Assembly (NCBI GenBank): GCA_031119205.1
Contig: JAVHYF010000029.1
Coordinates: forward strand, 1 to 58,184
Source of the DNA: Moraxellaceae bacterium
Lineage (GTDB): Bacteria > Pseudomonadota > Gammaproteobacteria > Burkholderiales > Rhodocyclaceae
DNA length: 58,184 nt
Direction of reading: 5' to 3'
Under the pieces are notes generated by a model. The model did not search any database. It was not told the DNA's origin and saw only the letters and a program-made list of their open reading frames with translations. Position 1 is the stretch's first letter. Every line of letters starts with the position of its first letter. Below, one piece after another: positions 43,345 through 54,724 of the stretch. The translations under genes were made by a program, and so were the position numbers.

Positions 43345-43351
43345 TCCGGCC

Positions 43352-44746
43352 ATGCCCGCGCCTGTTTCCGGGCCTGACACTGTCGGGCCTGCTGTCCTTT
43401 CCGTGTCGGATCTGCTCCGACAGACCCGTGGTTTGCTGGAGTCTTCACTGCCCCTGGGCTGGGTGTCCGGCGAGCTGTCCAACCTGGTCCGTGCCGCCTC
43501 CGGCCACGTGTATTTCACGCTGAAGGATCCGGGTGCGCAGATCCGTTGCGCGATGTGGCGCAACCGTGCCCAGTTGCTTCCTTTCCGCCTCGAGGAAGGC
43601 ATGCAGGTCGAAGTCCGCGCCCAGATCACGCTGTATGAAGCGCGTGGTGACCTGCAGCTGTCGGTGGAATCGGTGCGCCGCGCCGGGCTGGGTAACCTGT
43701 ATGAGGCTTTCCTTCGCCTGAAGGCGAAGCTGGAGGCCGAAGGTCTGTTTGCCGCCGAGCGCAAGCGCATATTGCCGCTGCGCCCGGTCGGCGTGGGTAT
43801 CGTCACCTCGCTGCAGACCGCTGCCTTGCGTGACGTGCTGGCGACCCTGAAGCGACGCGCGCCACACATGTCGGTGTGCATCTATCCGACGCCGGTGCAG
43901 GGCGATGCGGCGGGCGAGGCGATTGCGGCGGCGATCACCACTGCCGGCACGCGTGCCCGCATGGATGGCGTGCAGGTGCTGATCGTCTGTCGTGGCGGTG
44001 GCAGTCTGGAGGATCTGTGGGCCTTCAACCATGAACAGGTAGCGCGGGCGGTGAGCGCCTGCCCGTTACCCGTGGTCAGCGGTGTCGGCCATGAGACCGA
44101 CGTCACCCTGTGCGACTTCGCCGCCGACCTGCGTGCGGCCACGCCGACTGCGGCGGCAGAGGCGGTGAGTGCTGGCTGGGTCGAGCTGAGGACGCGTCTG
44201 CCTGCATGGCAGCCACTCCTGCAGCGCGCCATGCAGCGGCGGCTCGATGTGGCCTCGCAGCGTCTCGATCTGGCCCAGCGGCGCTTGCTGCATCCGCGTG
44301 AGCGTCTGCAGCGGGCCGCACAACGCCTGGCGGAACTGCAGCGTCGTCTGCAACAGGCCGGTACCCGCAGACTGACGGCGGCACGCACGCAGCAGGCCAT
44401 GCTGGGGAGTCGTCTGCGCGGCGCGCAGCCGCGCCCGCAGGTAATGCGCGAGCGCCTGCAATGGCGGGCGACGCAACTCACGCAGGCGATGCAGCGTCGC
44501 CTTGCGCTGGCGCAAATCCAGGTGGCAGGACAGGCGGCGCGCTTGCAGGCGCTGAACCCGGAGGCCGTCCTGCAGCGTGGCTATGCCATCGTGCGTGACC
44601 CGCAGGGTCGCGTGCTCAAGCGGGCGGGCGCGGTGGCGCCAGGGGCAGCACTGGAGGTGCGTCTTGCCCAGGGCAGCCTGCAGGTGTCGGTGCAGACTGT
44701 CGACGCACACGTGGCGCAGGAGCATGGCGCGGGTGACGCTTCCTGA
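43352..44746 (+). CDS. xseA: Exodeoxyribonuclease VII large subunit
   Basis: 464 aa. With XseB it degrades single-stranded DNA from both ends. OB domain (SVSDLLRQTRGLLESSLPLGWVSGELSN in parts, GHVYFTLKDPGAQIRCAMW), the catalytic region with GVGIVTSLQTAALRDVL, RGGGSLEDLWAFNHE and GVGHETDVTLCDFAADLRAATPTAAAE, then a long coiled-coil arm and the C-terminal RGYAIVRDPQGRVLK. The ATG at 43352 is family-like; the open frame upstream is not. xseB is not adjacent. Confidence 0.95.
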   Translation: MPAPVSGPDTVGPAVLSVSDLLRQTRGLLESSLPLGWVSGELSNLVRAASGHVYFTLKDPGAQIRCAMWRNRAQLLPFRLEEGMQVEVRAQITLYEARGDLQLSVESVRRAGLGNLYEAFLRLKAKLEAEGLFAAERKRILPLRPVGVGIVTSLQTAALRDVLATLKRRAPHMSVCIYPTPVQGDAAGEAIAAAITTAGTRARMDGVQVLIVCRGGGSLEDLWAFNHEQVARAVSACPLPVVSGVGHETDVTLCDFAADLRAATPTAAAEAVSAGWVELRTRLPAWQPLLQRAMQRRLDVASQRLDLAQRRLLHPRERLQRAAQRLAELQRRLQQAGTRRLTAARTQQAMLGSRLRGAQPRPQVMRERLQWRATQLTQAMQRRLALAQIQVAGQAARLQALNPEAVLQRGYAIVRDPQGRVLKRAGAVAPGAALEVRLAQGSLQVSVQTVDAHVAQEHGAGDAS

Positions 44747-44859
44747 ACGACCCGGCCCGGGTGGCCGATGCCCGGCAGTGCCGGCTGGCGGCAAGGCTTG
44801 CCCGCGCTGCACCCAAACGGCTACAGTTCCGCGCTGATCAAGTTTGGAGGGTGCCCCCC

Positions 44860-45477
44860 GTGCTGGACATCATTCGCGCCGCTGGCTGGCCGATCATTCC
44901 GCTGCTGTTTGCTTCCGTCATCGCGCTGGCGTTGATCATCGAGCGTTTCATTTCCCTGCGTCGCGCCAGCATCGTGCCGGCCGGCCTGCTCGACAAGGTG
45001 ATCGGTGACCTGCGTCAGGGTGGCGTCAGCGAGGAATTCATCCAGCGCGTGCATGCGCATTCGCCGCTGGGCCAGGTGCTGGCTGCCGGCCTGCGCAACG
45101 TGCGTGCGCCGCGCGACATCATGAAAGAGTCCATCGAGGAATCCGGCCGTGCGGTCGCGCATGACCTCGAGCGCTTCCTCACCACGCTGGGCACGATTGC
45201 CGCCGTGGCACCGCTGATGGGCCTGTTCGGCACCGTGGTTGGCATGATCGAGATCTTTGCCGCGGCCAATCCGAGTTCCGGCGGTACCGACCCGCAACAG
45301 CTCGCGCACGGTATCTCGATCGCGCTGTACAACACCGGCTTCGGCCTGCTGATCGCCATCCCGGCGCTGATCGCCCACCGTCACTTCCGCGCCCTGGTCG
45401 ACAGCATCGTCATCGACATGGAGCAGCAGGCGATCAAGCTGGTGGAAGTCATCCACGGCGAGCGCCGCGCCAAGTAA
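44860..45477 (+). CDS. exbB: ExbB/TolQ/MotA-family proton channel protein
   Basis: 205 aa. Three membrane helices: WPIIPLLFASVIALALIIERF, TIAAVAPLMGLFGTVVGMIEIF and GISIALYNTGFGLLIAIPALIAH. It energises TonB-type transport with ExbD. The start is GTG 44860, 9 nt after GGAGG (44846-44850); an upstream open extension lacks similarity. exbD follows after 13 nt. Confidence 0.93.
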   Translation: MLDIIRAAGWPIIPLLFASVIALALIIERFISLRRASIVPAGLLDKVIGDLRQGGVSEEFIQRVHAHSPLGQVLAAGLRNVRAPRDIMKESIEESGRAVAHDLERFLTTLGTIAAVAPLMGLFGTVVGMIEIFAAANPSSGGTDPQQLAHGISIALYNTGFGLLIAIPALIAHRHFRALVDSIVIDMEQQAIKLVEVIHGERRAK

Positions 45478-45490
45478 GCAGGAGGCCGCC

Positions 45491-45910
45491 ATGGACTTCC
45501 GCAAGGGTCGTGCACGCGAAGAGCTGGAGATCAACCTGATCCCGCTCATCGACGTGCTGCTGGTGATCATCATCTTCCTGATGCTGACCACCACCTATTC
45601 GCGCTTCTCCGGCCTGGAGATCAATCTGCCGACCTCCGAGTCGCCGGCCGCCGCCGAAGTGCCGAACGAGATCGACGTGGCCGTGACGGCAACGGGCGAC
45701 GTGCTGGTGAACCGCCGGCCGGTGGGCGCCCGCGAGATCACCGCGATTGCCGACGCGCTGCGCCGCGCCGCACCGGAAGGCACGAAGCCGCCGGTGGTGG
45801 TCATCAGCGCGGATGCCAAGGCCACTCACCAGAGCGTCATCGACGTCATGCAGGCTGCGCAGCGTGCGGGCCTTTCTTCGGTGACCTTCGCCACCCAGGC
45901 CGGCAAGTAA
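45491..45910 (+). CDS. exbD: ExbD/TolR-family biopolymer transport protein
   Basis: 139 aa. One N-terminal membrane helix with the essential aspartate: ELEINLIPLIDVLLVIIIFLMLTTTY. The periplasmic domain follows (LEINLPTSESPAAAEVPNEIDVAV, VVVISADAKATHQSVIDVMQAAQRAG). Partner of ExbB. The gene pair leads into lpxK, a common betaproteobacterial order. Confidence 0.94.
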   Translation: MDFRKGRAREELEINLIPLIDVLLVIIIFLMLTTTYSRFSGLEINLPTSESPAAAEVPNEIDVAVTATGDVLVNRRPVGAREITAIADALRRAAPEGTKPPVVVISADAKATHQSVIDVMQAAQRAGLSSVTFATQAGK

Positions 45911-45916
45911 GCGCGC

Positions 45917-46942
45917 ATGGCGCGGCAGGCTCCCGCCTGGTGGCAGTCGCGCGGGCTGGTGGCCTGTCTGTGGCTGCCGCTGTCCGTTCTCTTCCTCACC
46001 ATCGCCACGCTGCGGCGTCTGGCGTATCGCGCCGGCATTTTCCGCGCATGGCGCCTGCCCGTGCCGGTCGTCGTGGTCGGCAATCTCGCGGTGGGCGGCA
46101 GCGGCAAGACCCCCGTCGTCATCTGGCTGGCGCAGGCCTTGCGCAAACGAGGGCTGACGCCGGCCATCCTGTCGCGCGGCTATGGCGGCTCGGCGAAGGT
46201 GCCGACCCTGGTGTCTGCCGACAGCGATCCGGCCGTGGTCGGTGATGAGCCGGTACTGCTGGCGCGACGCGCGCAGTGCCCGGTGCTCGTGTGCCCGGAC
46301 CGCGTCGCAGGGGGGCGTGCCTTGCTGAAGCAGCACCCCGACGTCGACGTGCTGATCACCGACGATGGCCTGCAGCACTACCGCCTGCAGCGCGATGTCG
46401 AGATCATCGTGCTGGACCCCGCTACGCTCGGAAACCGCTGGCCCTTGCCCGCAGGGCCCATGCGCGAGCCCTTGTCGCGGATGGCGGCCGCCCAGTTGCT
46501 GTTGTGGCATGGCGCTGAGGACATTGCGCTGGAGACCGCCGCGATGCTGGGCCGGGGAGTGCCCCGCATCGCGCCGATGCGATTGCAGGCGGGCGATTTC
46601 TACCGGCTTGCAGCGCCGTCGGAACGACGCGATGCCGCCAGCCTGCGCGGCCTGCGCCTGCGCGCCGTGGCGGGTATCGGCCGCCCGCAACGCTTCTTCG
46701 ACACCCTGCGCGCGCTGGGGTTGGAGATTGCGCAGGCGGATGCGTTTCCCGACCATCATGCCTACGTCGCGGCGGATCTCGACCTGCAAGGCTGTGATGC
46801 CCTGCTGATGACCGAGAAGGATGCGATAAAATGCGCGGCTTTGGCGCCGCCCTCCACGTGGGTGTTGCCGGTGGAGGCCCTGATTGCCGACGCCGCGCTG
46901 GTGCCTGTACTGGAGCGTGTGCATGGATCCCAAACTGCTTGA
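45917..46942 (+). CDS. lpxK: Tetraacyldisaccharide 4'-kinase
   Basis: 341 aa. It phosphorylates the lipid A precursor at the inner membrane. N-terminal membrane helix (about 14-32), Walker A VGGSGKTP (P-loop 59-66), [23 protein letters not shown] and the family end with [12 protein letters not shown]. Start ATG 6 nt after exbD. Overlaps the Trm112-like gene by 20 nt. Confidence 0.95.
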   Translation: MARQAPAWWQSRGLVACLWLPLSVLFLTIATLRRLAYRAGIFRAWRLPVPVVVVGNLAVGGSGKTPVVIWLAQALRKRGLTPAILSRGYGGSAKVPTLVSADSDPAVVGDEPVLLARRAQCPVLVCPDRVAGGRALLKQHPDVDVLITDDGLQHYRLQRDVEIIVLDPATLGNRWPLPAGPMREPLSRMAAAQLLLWHGAEDIALETAAMLGRGVPRIAPMRLQAGDFYRLAAPSERRDAASLRGLRLRAVAGIGRPQRFFDTLRALGLEIAQADAFPDHHAYVAADLDLQGCDALLMTEKDAIKCAALAPPSTWVLPVEALIADAALVPVLERVHGSQTA

Positions 46943-47105
46943 AATCCTGGTGTGTCCCGTCTGCAAGGGGCCGCTGGAACATCGCCGCGCCGAGCATGAG
47001 CTGGTCTGCAAGCCGTGCCGGCTGGCTTACCCGATCCGTGACGACATCCCCGTGATGCTGGCCGACGAAGCGCGCGAGCTGTCGGCCGAAGACGCGCAGC
47101 GTTGA
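46923..47105 (+). CDS. Trm112 family zinc-binding protein
   Basis: 60 aa. [20 protein letters not shown] opens the protein; C11, C14, C29 and C32 form a zinc site, and [13 protein letters not shown] is the family tail. Bacterial Trm112-like proteins resemble activator subunits of methyltransferases; the bacterial partner is unknown. It overlaps lpxK by 20 nt and lies 16 nt before kdsB, the standard lpxK-ycaR-kdsB order. Confidence 0.93.
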   Translation: MDPKLLEILVCPVCKGPLEHRRAEHELVCKPCRLAYPIRDDIPVMLADEARELSAEDAQR

Positions 47106-47121
47106 GCGGCGTGGTCCTTCG

Positions 47122-48595
<1,474 letters not shown>

Positions 48596-48615
48596 GCGAC
48601 GGCTGAACCCGGAAC

Positions 48616-48651
48616 AAAGAGAAAGGGGCGCCTCGGCGCCCCTTTCTCTTT
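48616..48651. terminator. Bidirectional terminator between adk and diguanylate cyclase gene
   Basis: Perfect 17-bp inverted repeat (48616-48632 / 48635-48651) with core GGGGCGCC and A/T tails on both sides. It serves two convergent genes. Confidence 0.85.
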
Positions 48652-48681
48652 CTCGGTGCTGTTGCGATCCTGCGGTGTCGA

Positions 48682-50403
48682 TCACGACTGGGCGCGGATC
48701 TGCTTGCGGCCGGATTTGTGCTCGTACATGCGTGTGTCGGCCAGGGTCACCAGATTCGCTGCGTCCCGTGCTTCGTGGGCGAAGGCGATGCCGTAGCTGA
48801 CGCCGGCCTCGGTGAAACCACCGCCGACGAGGTGCTTCTCGACATCCGCGAGATTGGCCCGCAGGCGTGACTCGTGCTGGCTGCGCGCGATGATGCCGAA
48901 CTCGTCGCCCCCAAGGCGGAACACGTCGCCCACTTCACCGCAGTGGCGCTTTAGCCCCTCCGCGAAACGGCGCAGCAGATCGTCGCCCGCGCTGTGTCCG
49001 TAACGATCGTTGATGGTCTTGAGGCCGTCGAGATCGATCAGTACCAGTAGCTGTTCGTGATCCGCATCGGCATTGCCGAATGCGAAGCGGTCATCGAGAT
49101 GGCGGTCGAAGGCATAGCGGTTGCCGATACCCGTGAGCGCGTCGGTGTGGGCCAGCGCCAGAGCTTCGTTCATCTGCGCGAGATACGCGTCCTTCTGTTC
49201 CGACAGCAGTTTTACGCGATCGGCCAGTGCGAAGGCCAGCAACAAACCGTCCAGCGTTCCGCCCATCAGTGTGAACAGCTCGGCGTTGCGGACCAGTTGC
49301 GGCAGCAGTCCGACGTTTGCCGGCAGGATGATCAGGCCCGGGACCAGCAGGGCGACGAAGGCCAGCACGAAGTAGCGCGCCGGGCGGAAACCCCCGCGCC
49401 AGCTGATGATGCCTGACACCAGCGCCATCACCAGCCAGATGGTGATGACCACCGTGGCCAGGCTGTGCGCATAGGGCATTGCCAGGAAGCATGACGGCAG
49501 CAGCAACAGCGGGACGACCAGGTTGAATCGGCTGGCCTTCTCCAGTTTCGGGTAGTGGCGGCCGAGGTGCAGGAACTCCCGGTAGAACATGGTGTTCAGC
49601 ACGGGCAGCAGGAAGAAGGGTACGTAGTGCCAGCGCAGGTCGTGGAAGCCGAGCATCTCTGCCGGCACGTGGAACACCATGCCCCAGCCTGCGGCGTAGC
49701 AGAGCATGTAGGCGGCATACCAGAGCTGGCTGCGGTCCTGCGTCGAGAACGCTGCAAAGGTGTAGAAGATGGATAGCGACAGCAGGGTGCCCAGGCAACC
49801 GATGATGATCAGGTTCTCGATCAGCACGCGGTAGCGGTAGGCCTCCACCTCGATGAATTCGAAGCGTGGATAGGAACGGAAATAGGGGCTGGCAAAGCGG
49901 ATCAGCACCTGCTTGCTGGCACCCGGCTCCAGATAGACATGCTGGCCGTAATGGAGCATGAAGGGGTGGCGGTTGCGGTAGCCGGAGGTGATGGACTGCA
50001 TGCGACCGCTTTCGGCATAGATGCGTGCCTCCAGGCGGTCGATCAGCGTGTTGCTGCCATCCAGCACCCATTCCGTCGGTGCGGTGTCGTTGCGGATTTC
50101 CAGATACAGCCAGTAGTCGCCACCAAGCAGATTGACGCCCTCGGCAGGTTGCTGGCGCGCCAGCCAGCCGGCCAGCTCTTCGCGATTGGCAGGGAAGCTG
50201 TCGCCCGCGCCAGCACGGAACAGCCGGCCTTTGTGCAGCAGATCCTGCTCGGCCATGACGCTTAGCGCGAGTTCGTTGCCGGTGCCGGCCGCGATGGCCT
50301 GGGCCGTCGGCAGGAACCAGATCGCCATGGACAGGATGCAGGCACTCCACAGCCAGCGCAGTGCGCGTCCCGTGTTCACAGGGCGGAAGAAAACACTCAG
50401 CAA
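48682..50403 (-). CDS. 7TM-DISM receptor diguanylate cyclase
   Basis: 573 aa. Signal peptide, a periplasmic 7TMR-DISM extracellular domain (YWLYLEIRNDTAPTEWVLDGSN), seven membrane helices (about 190-385), a short coil and a C-terminal GGDEF domain. The active-site loop RLGGDEF has GGDEF at 498-502; the I-site RxxD is not obvious. It should make cyclic di-GMP in response to a periplasmic ligand. An A/T-rich palindrome lies 81 nt before the start. Confidence 0.92.
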   Translation of the reverse strand: MLSVFFRPVNTGRALRWLWSACILSMAIWFLPTAQAIAAGTGNELALSVMAEQDLLHKGRLFRAGAGDSFPANREELAGWLARQQPAEGVNLLGGDYWLYLEIRNDTAPTEWVLDGSNTLIDRLEARIYAESGRMQSITSGYRNRHPFMLHYGQHVYLEPGASKQVLIRFASPYFRSYPRFEFIEVEAYRYRVLIENLIIIGCLGTLLSLSIFYTFAAFSTQDRSQLWYAAYMLCYAAGWGMVFHVPAEMLGFHDLRWHYVPFFLLPVLNTMFYREFLHLGRHYPKLEKASRFNLVVPLLLLPSCFLAMPYAHSLATVVITIWLVMALVSGIISWRGGFRPARYFVLAFVALLVPGLIILPANVGLLPQLVRNAELFTLMGGTLDGLLLAFALADRVKLLSEQKDAYLAQMNEALALAHTDALTGIGNRYAFDRHLDDRFAFGNADADHEQLLVLIDLDGLKTINDRYGHSAGDDLLRRFAEGLKRHCGEVGDVFRLGGDEFGIIARSQHESRLRANLADVEKHLVGGGFTEAGVSYGIAFAHEARDAANLVTLADTRMYEHKSGRKQIRAQS

Positions 50404-50483
50404 GAAACCTCTCCTCCGGATTGGGACAAGCAGGAACGGCCAGCGAGGATACCGGGCTGCGGCGCAACGAGCGATGCGTGAAA

Positions 50484-50501
50484 ACTATTACTAAAGTAAT
50501 A
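50484..50501. promoter_or_regulatory. A/T-rich palindrome upstream of the diguanylate cyclase gene
   Basis: CTATTACT-AA-AGTAATAG: perfect 8-bp arms, 2-nt centre, in a GC-rich context and in the 224-bp divergent spacer of the cyclase and CobD-family genes. It looks like a dimeric repressor operator. Confidence 0.5.
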
Positions 50502-50627
50502 GAAATGCGGCTTACTCCGGGACCGCGGCCTGACCCCGGTCGAGCGCCTTCCGGAAGGTGATGTGCTATCGTTCATGGCCTTCAAGAGCCACGCTGGCGC
50601 ATTTGCCAGACAATCCACCCCGCTCGC

Positions 50628-51551
50628 ATGACGCTGATCTCCCTCGTCCTGGCGCTCGCCCTGGAGCAATTCCGACCGTTCAACGCGGCCCGTTTCCTGC
50701 ACCAGCCTCTGGTGGCCCTCAGCCGTTTTTTCGAGGACCGCTTCAATGACGGTCGTGCGGCTCACGGGGTGCTGGCATGGTGCCTGATGGTGTTGCCGCC
50801 GGTGATCCTCACGGCGCTACTGCATTTCTTCCTGTATACCGTCAGCCCGCTGCTGGCCATGGCATTCAATGTAGCGGTGCTTTACTACACCTTTGGCTTC
50901 CGTCACGCCAGCCACTTTTTTACGCGCATCCATGCCGCGCTGCGAGCGCATGAGCTGGACCGTGCCCGCGAACTGATCGGATTGTGGCGCAAACACCTGC
51001 ATGACCGCAGCCCGAGCAACGAAGTGGCGCGCCTGACCATCGAGGAGGCGCTGCTTGGTGCCCACCGCCAGGTCTTTGCGATCTTCATCGTTTTCCTGAT
51101 CCTGCCCGGCCCCAGCGGCGCGGTGCTGTATCGAATGTCCGAGTTCCTGTCCCGCCATTGGGGGGAGCGCAAGGACCACGAGATCGGCGAATTCGGCCAG
51201 TTCGCGCGCAAGGCCTTCTACGTTGTCGAGTGGCTGCCGGCGCGCATTACCGCGATGGCATTCTCCATCGTCGGTGACTTCGAGGATGCCGCTTACTGCT
51301 GGCGCACGCAATCGACGAGCTGGTCGGACCGCAATGCAGGCATCCTGCTTGCCAGCGGCGCCGGTGCCCTGGGCGTACGCCTGGGCGGGCCGATTCACCA
51401 GAGCGGCGAGATCGTCGAACGTCCCGAGCTGGGCGCCGGCGACGAAGCGGACGTCGACTTCCTGCAAAGCACGGTAGGCCTGGTGCGGCGCACGGTCGTG
51501 CTCTACGTCGTGGTGCTGCTGTTCATGGGCATCTCGAGGATGGCGGGCTGA
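50628..51551 (+). CDS. CobD/CbiB family membrane protein
   Basis: 307 aa. Members include the cobalamin enzyme CobD/CbiB and AmpE-like proteins. Membrane segments at about 50-90, 145-165 and 285-303; FRHASHFFTRIHAAL, NEVARLTIEEALLGAHRQVFA, LPGPSGAVLYR and FVVEWLPARITAMAFSIVGDFEDA-type motifs are visible. No other cobalamin gene lies nearby, so a role in B12 synthesis is not supported here. Convergent with miaA. Confidence 0.82.
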   Translation: MTLISLVLALALEQFRPFNAARFLHQPLVALSRFFEDRFNDGRAAHGVLAWCLMVLPPVILTALLHFFLYTVSPLLAMAFNVAVLYYTFGFRHASHFFTRIHAALRAHELDRARELIGLWRKHLHDRSPSNEVARLTIEEALLGAHRQVFAIFIVFLILPGPSGAVLYRMSEFLSRHWGERKDHEIGEFGQFARKAFYVVEWLPARITAMAFSIVGDFEDAAYCWRTQSTSWSDRNAGILLASGAGALGVRLGGPIHQSGEIVERPELGAGDEADVDFLQSTVGLVRRTVVLYVVVLLFMGISRMAG

Positions 51552-51569
51552 GGCCGTTCCCGCGGCAAC

Positions 51570-52565
51570 TCAGCGCGCCCACCAGTCCTTTACGGCTGCT
51601 TCCACCTGCGTCACCGCATCCCCTTGCAGGCTGTCGATCTCCAACAGGTCGGGCCATTGCTCGCGGAACTGCCGCATCCAGGTGATCTGTCGCTTGGCGA
51701 GCTGACGGGTCGCGGCAACGCCGCGCTCGCGCATGCCTGCGGCATCGACTTCGCCTTCGAGGTATTCCCACATCTGGCGATAGCCGACACAGCGCATCGA
51801 GGTCATGCCAGGCGACAGCGTGTAGCGCGAGCGCAGGAAGCGCAATTCGTCTTCGAGCCCGGCGGCGAGCATGGCGTCGAAGCGGCGTTCGATGGCGGCA
51901 TGTAGTACCGCGCGATCCGAGGGCTGCAGCGCGATCGGCAGGTAGTCGACCGCGGGGCCGGACTCTTCGCGGCGCGCATAGCTCTCGGCAAGCGGACGAC
52001 CGGTGAGGCGCACGATCTCCAGCGCACGCTGGATGCGCTGCGCGTCGGTGGCGTGCAGGCGCGCTGCCGCTTCCGGGTCCAGTCGCGCCAGCTCCGCATG
52101 GGCTGCGGGCCAGCCACCCTGCGCGGCCAGCGCGTCGATCTCGGCGCGCAGCGCGGCGTCTGCCTGCGGCAGGTCGGACAGGCCCTCGCGCAGCGCCTTG
52201 AAGTACAGCATGGTGCCGCCCACCAGCAGTGGCAGGCGGCCGCGGGATGAAATCTCACCGATCAGGCGCAGTGCATCGTCGCGGAAGCTGGCGGCCGAGT
52301 AGGCTTCTTCCGGACTCACGATGTCGATGAGGTGGTGTGGACACAGTGCCAGTTCGGTGGCGTCAGGCTTCGCGGTGCCGATGTCCATGTCGCGGAATAC
52401 CAGCGCGGAGTCCACGCTGATGATTTCCACCGGCATACTGCGCGCCAGAGCCAGCGCGGCGGCGGTCTTGCCGCTGGCGGTAGGGCCCATGAGCATGGCC
52501 GCGCGTAGCGGTGAGCCGGCTTTCAATGGCGATGCTGGCGAGGACACAGAAGAGGATGGATGCAT
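51570..52565 (-). CDS. miaA: tRNA dimethylallyltransferase
   Basis: 331 aa. It prenylates A37 of tRNAs reading UNN codons. Walker [10 protein letters not shown] at 26-34, [30 protein letters not shown], and the tRNA-binding GYRQMWEYL and [12 protein letters not shown] segments. The start ATG at 52565 shares CATG with the divergent TraB-family ATG at 52564; an internal ATG at [11 protein letters not shown] is possible and would free the overlap. Confidence 0.95.
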   Translation of the reverse strand: MHPSSSVSSPASPLKAGSPLRAAMLMGPTASGKTAAALALARSMPVEIISVDSALVFRDMDIGTAKPDATELALCPHHLIDIVSPEEAYSAASFRDDALRLIGEISSRGRLPLLVGGTMLYFKALREGLSDLPQADAALRAEIDALAAQGGWPAAHAELARLDPEAAARLHATDAQRIQRALEIVRLTGRPLAESYARREESGPAVDYLPIALQPSDRAVLHAAIERRFDAMLAAGLEDELRFLRSRYTLSPGMTSMRCVGYRQMWEYLEGEVDAAGMRERGVAATRQLAKRQITWMRQFREQWPDLLEIDSLQGDAVTQVEAAVKDWWAR

Positions 52566-53466
52566 GAACAGAATGTCGGGATGGCGGGCGCTGCTGGTGG
52601 TCTGGCTGCTCGTATGCGCTGCCGGGGTTCAGGCAGCGGGTGAGCGCTTGTCCCTGTGGGAGGTGACGCCGACCGCTGGAGGCGCACGCGGCAAAGTGTA
52701 CCTGTTCGGTTCCATCCACGTCTGTGGCAACGTCTGCTATCCCTTGTCGGGCAGCATCACACGCCGCTTCGAAGCAGCGCCTGCACTTGCCGTGGAACTG
52801 GATCCACTGAATCCGGACGTGTCGGCGCGGATGATGAAGGAAGCGCAGCTGCCGGCCGGACAGAGCCTGAGTGACGGCATGAGCAGTGCCGAGCGCCGCC
52901 GTTACGAGCAGGTCATGGCGCGCCTGGGCCTGCCGGGTGAGGTCTTGATGAGCATGAAGCCCTGGATGGCGGCTACCGTCATCACGCTGATGGCGGCCGA
53001 ACGCGAGGGTTACTCTGCGACCCAGGGCATCGACATGTGGTTCGTGTCGCGTGCCCGCGAAGCCGGCAAGCGCGTGCTTGAACTGGAGACCGCGGAGCGC
53101 CAGCTCGCGGCGCTCACGGGCGGTAGCGAAGCAGAGCAGATGGAGCAGTTGCGCCTTGCCCTGCAACTCGTCGAACGCAACCAGATGAAGCCTTACTTCG
53201 ATCGCATGCGGATTGCATGGCAGCGCGGCGATATGGCGGCACTGGATGCCGTGATGACGGAGACCATGTCTGGTGATTCAGCATGGCGCGAAGCGCTGCT
53301 GGACCGTCGCAACGAGGAGATGGTGGTGACACTGACGCAATGGCTCGCGCGCGGTGACACAGTGTTCGTCGTTGTTGGCGCGGGTCACATGATCGGCGAC
53401 AAGGGGCTGCCCGCCTTGCTGGCTGCTCGCGGCTACAAGGTGCGCCAGATCGCCGACGGCGAGTGA
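52564..53466 (+). CDS. TraB/GumN family protein
   Basis: 300 aa. Signal peptide (to about residue 27, VQAAG). The Tiki/TraB fold has two GX2H motifs: VYLFGSIHV near residue 46 and [25 protein letters not shown] near the end, consistent with a metal-dependent protease-like site. [22 protein letters not shown] lies between. An AGAGGA ribosome site precedes the ATG. Role in bacteria unknown. Confidence 0.88.
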   Translation: MNRMSGWRALLVVWLLVCAAGVQAAGERLSLWEVTPTAGGARGKVYLFGSIHVCGNVCYPLSGSITRRFEAAPALAVELDPLNPDVSARMMKEAQLPAGQSLSDGMSSAERRRYEQVMARLGLPGEVLMSMKPWMAATVITLMAAEREGYSATQGIDMWFVSRAREAGKRVLELETAERQLAALTGGSEAEQMEQLRLALQLVERNQMKPYFDRMRIAWQRGDMAALDAVMTETMSGDSAWREALLDRRNEEMVVTLTQWLARGDTVFVVVGAGHMIGDKGLPALLAARGYKVRQIADGE

Positions 53467-53487
53467 GCGAACCAAGCAGGGCCGGTG

Positions 53488-54708
53488 TCAGAGTGTGGGC
53501 AGGCGGGCTTCCACTTCGGTGATGACCGCCGGCAGTTCGTCCCCCGGAACGGGGCGCGACATCAGGTAGCCCTGGCACAGGTTGCAGCCGAGGTCGCGCA
53601 GCAGTGCCAGGTCTTCGCGGGTCTCCACGCCCTCGGCCACCGTGGTCATGCCCAAGCGGTGGCCCATCTCGATGGCGGACTCCAGGATGGTGCGCAGGTG
53701 CGGACGGCGGTGGGCACCGTCGACCAGCGATCGATCGATCTTCAGTTCGGAGAAGGGTACCTGCGACAGCTGCTGCATCGACGAAAAGCCGGTGCCGTAG
53801 TCGTCGATGGCCAGCCCGAAGCCACGCAGGCGCAGACGCAGCAGGGTTCGCAGCGCGCTGCTCTCCTGCATCATCGCGCTCTCGGTTACCTCGAACACGA
53901 TCTGATGGGAGTCGATCTGGGCGGCCTCTGTACGCTGGATGATGGCGTCGGCCAGCAATTTGTCGCCCAGTGAAGTCGGCGACAGGTTGATGGCTACGGA
54001 GAGATGCCTGCCGCTGTTGCTCCAGGCTTTGAGGCGGACCAGCACCTTGTCGAGGATGGTCAGCGTGAGATCCGGCATCAGGCCTTCGCGCTCGGCCAGT
54101 TCGATGAAGCTTGCCGGCGGAATCGGCGGCTGGCCGGGCACCACCCAGCGCGCCAGCGCTTCGGCGCCCTGCACACGATGCAGGTGCAGGCTGCTCTTGG
54201 GCTGGAAGAAGGGAACGATCTGGTCGCGCGCCAGCGCATTGCGCAGATCGGCGATGTCGACCTGCACGGCTTTCGGGCCGGGTGTGGCAGGGATGCCTGG
54301 AAACAGGTTCTCCAGCCCGGCAAGCAGACGCGCGAGGCCGGCCTCCGTCACCGGCTTGGCCAGTGCGCCGAGCATGGGCAGGCCCATCGCGTGGGTCATC
54401 GCCTGTACCGAATCGAGCATCATCGACTCGCGGCCACTCGCCACGATCAGCGCCGGCTGGCTGTCGAGGCTGGCAATGTGATGGATCAGTTCGATGCCGT
54501 CCATCATCGGCATCTCCAGGTCGACGACAATGACCGCGGGCATCGGCGACAGTGTCTGCAACCGTGCCAGCGCCACGTAACCGTCGTTGGCTTCGGCGAT
54601 GCGGGTGATACCGATCTTGCGCAAGACATCCACGGTGTAGGCGCGCTGGACGTCACTGTCGTCCACCACCAGGACACCGCCTGTCATCAGCTTCTGTGGA
54701 AGTGACAT
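53488..54708 (-). CDS. Receiver-EAL protein, cyclic di-GMP phosphodiesterase
   Basis: 406 aa. A CheY-like receiver (about 10-130; VVDDSD, phospho-acceptor D63 in VVDLEMPMMDG) is followed by an EAL domain (about 155-400). Catalytic residues all appear: E183 of EAL, the N of AINLS, E of FEVTES, DD of IDDYGTGFSS, K of LKIDRSLV, E of AEGVET and Q of CQGYLMSRP, so it should be active. It directly follows cheB, so it may be phosphorylated by the chemotaxis kinase. Confidence 0.92.
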   Translation of the reverse strand: MSLPQKLMTGGVLVVDDSDVQRAYTVDVLRKIGITRIAEANDGYVALARLQTLSPMPAVIVVDLEMPMMDGIELIHHIASLDSQPALIVASGRESMMLDSVQAMTHAMGLPMLGALAKPVTEAGLARLLAGLENLFPGIPATPGPKAVQVDIADLRNALARDQIVPFFQPKSSLHLHRVQGAEALARWVVPGQPPIPPASFIELAEREGLMPDLTLTILDKVLVRLKAWSNSGRHLSVAINLSPTSLGDKLLADAIIQRTEAAQIDSHQIVFEVTESAMMQESSALRTLLRLRLRGFGLAIDDYGTGFSSMQQLSQVPFSELKIDRSLVDGAHRRPHLRTILESAIEMGHRLGMTTVAEGVETREDLALLRDLGCNLCQGYLMSRPVPGDELPAVITEVEARLPTL

Positions 54709-54724
54709 GCTTGCGCTCGTGCCA

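Noticed and set aside
43001-43351. Chromosome origin of replication
   Set aside because: DnaA-like boxes are few and imperfect, and dnaA, dnaN, rpmH and gyrB are absent nearby.
50628-51551. Cobalamin biosynthesis locus
   Set aside because: Only the family likeness to CobD/CbiB; no other cobalamin gene or riboswitch is seen in the window.
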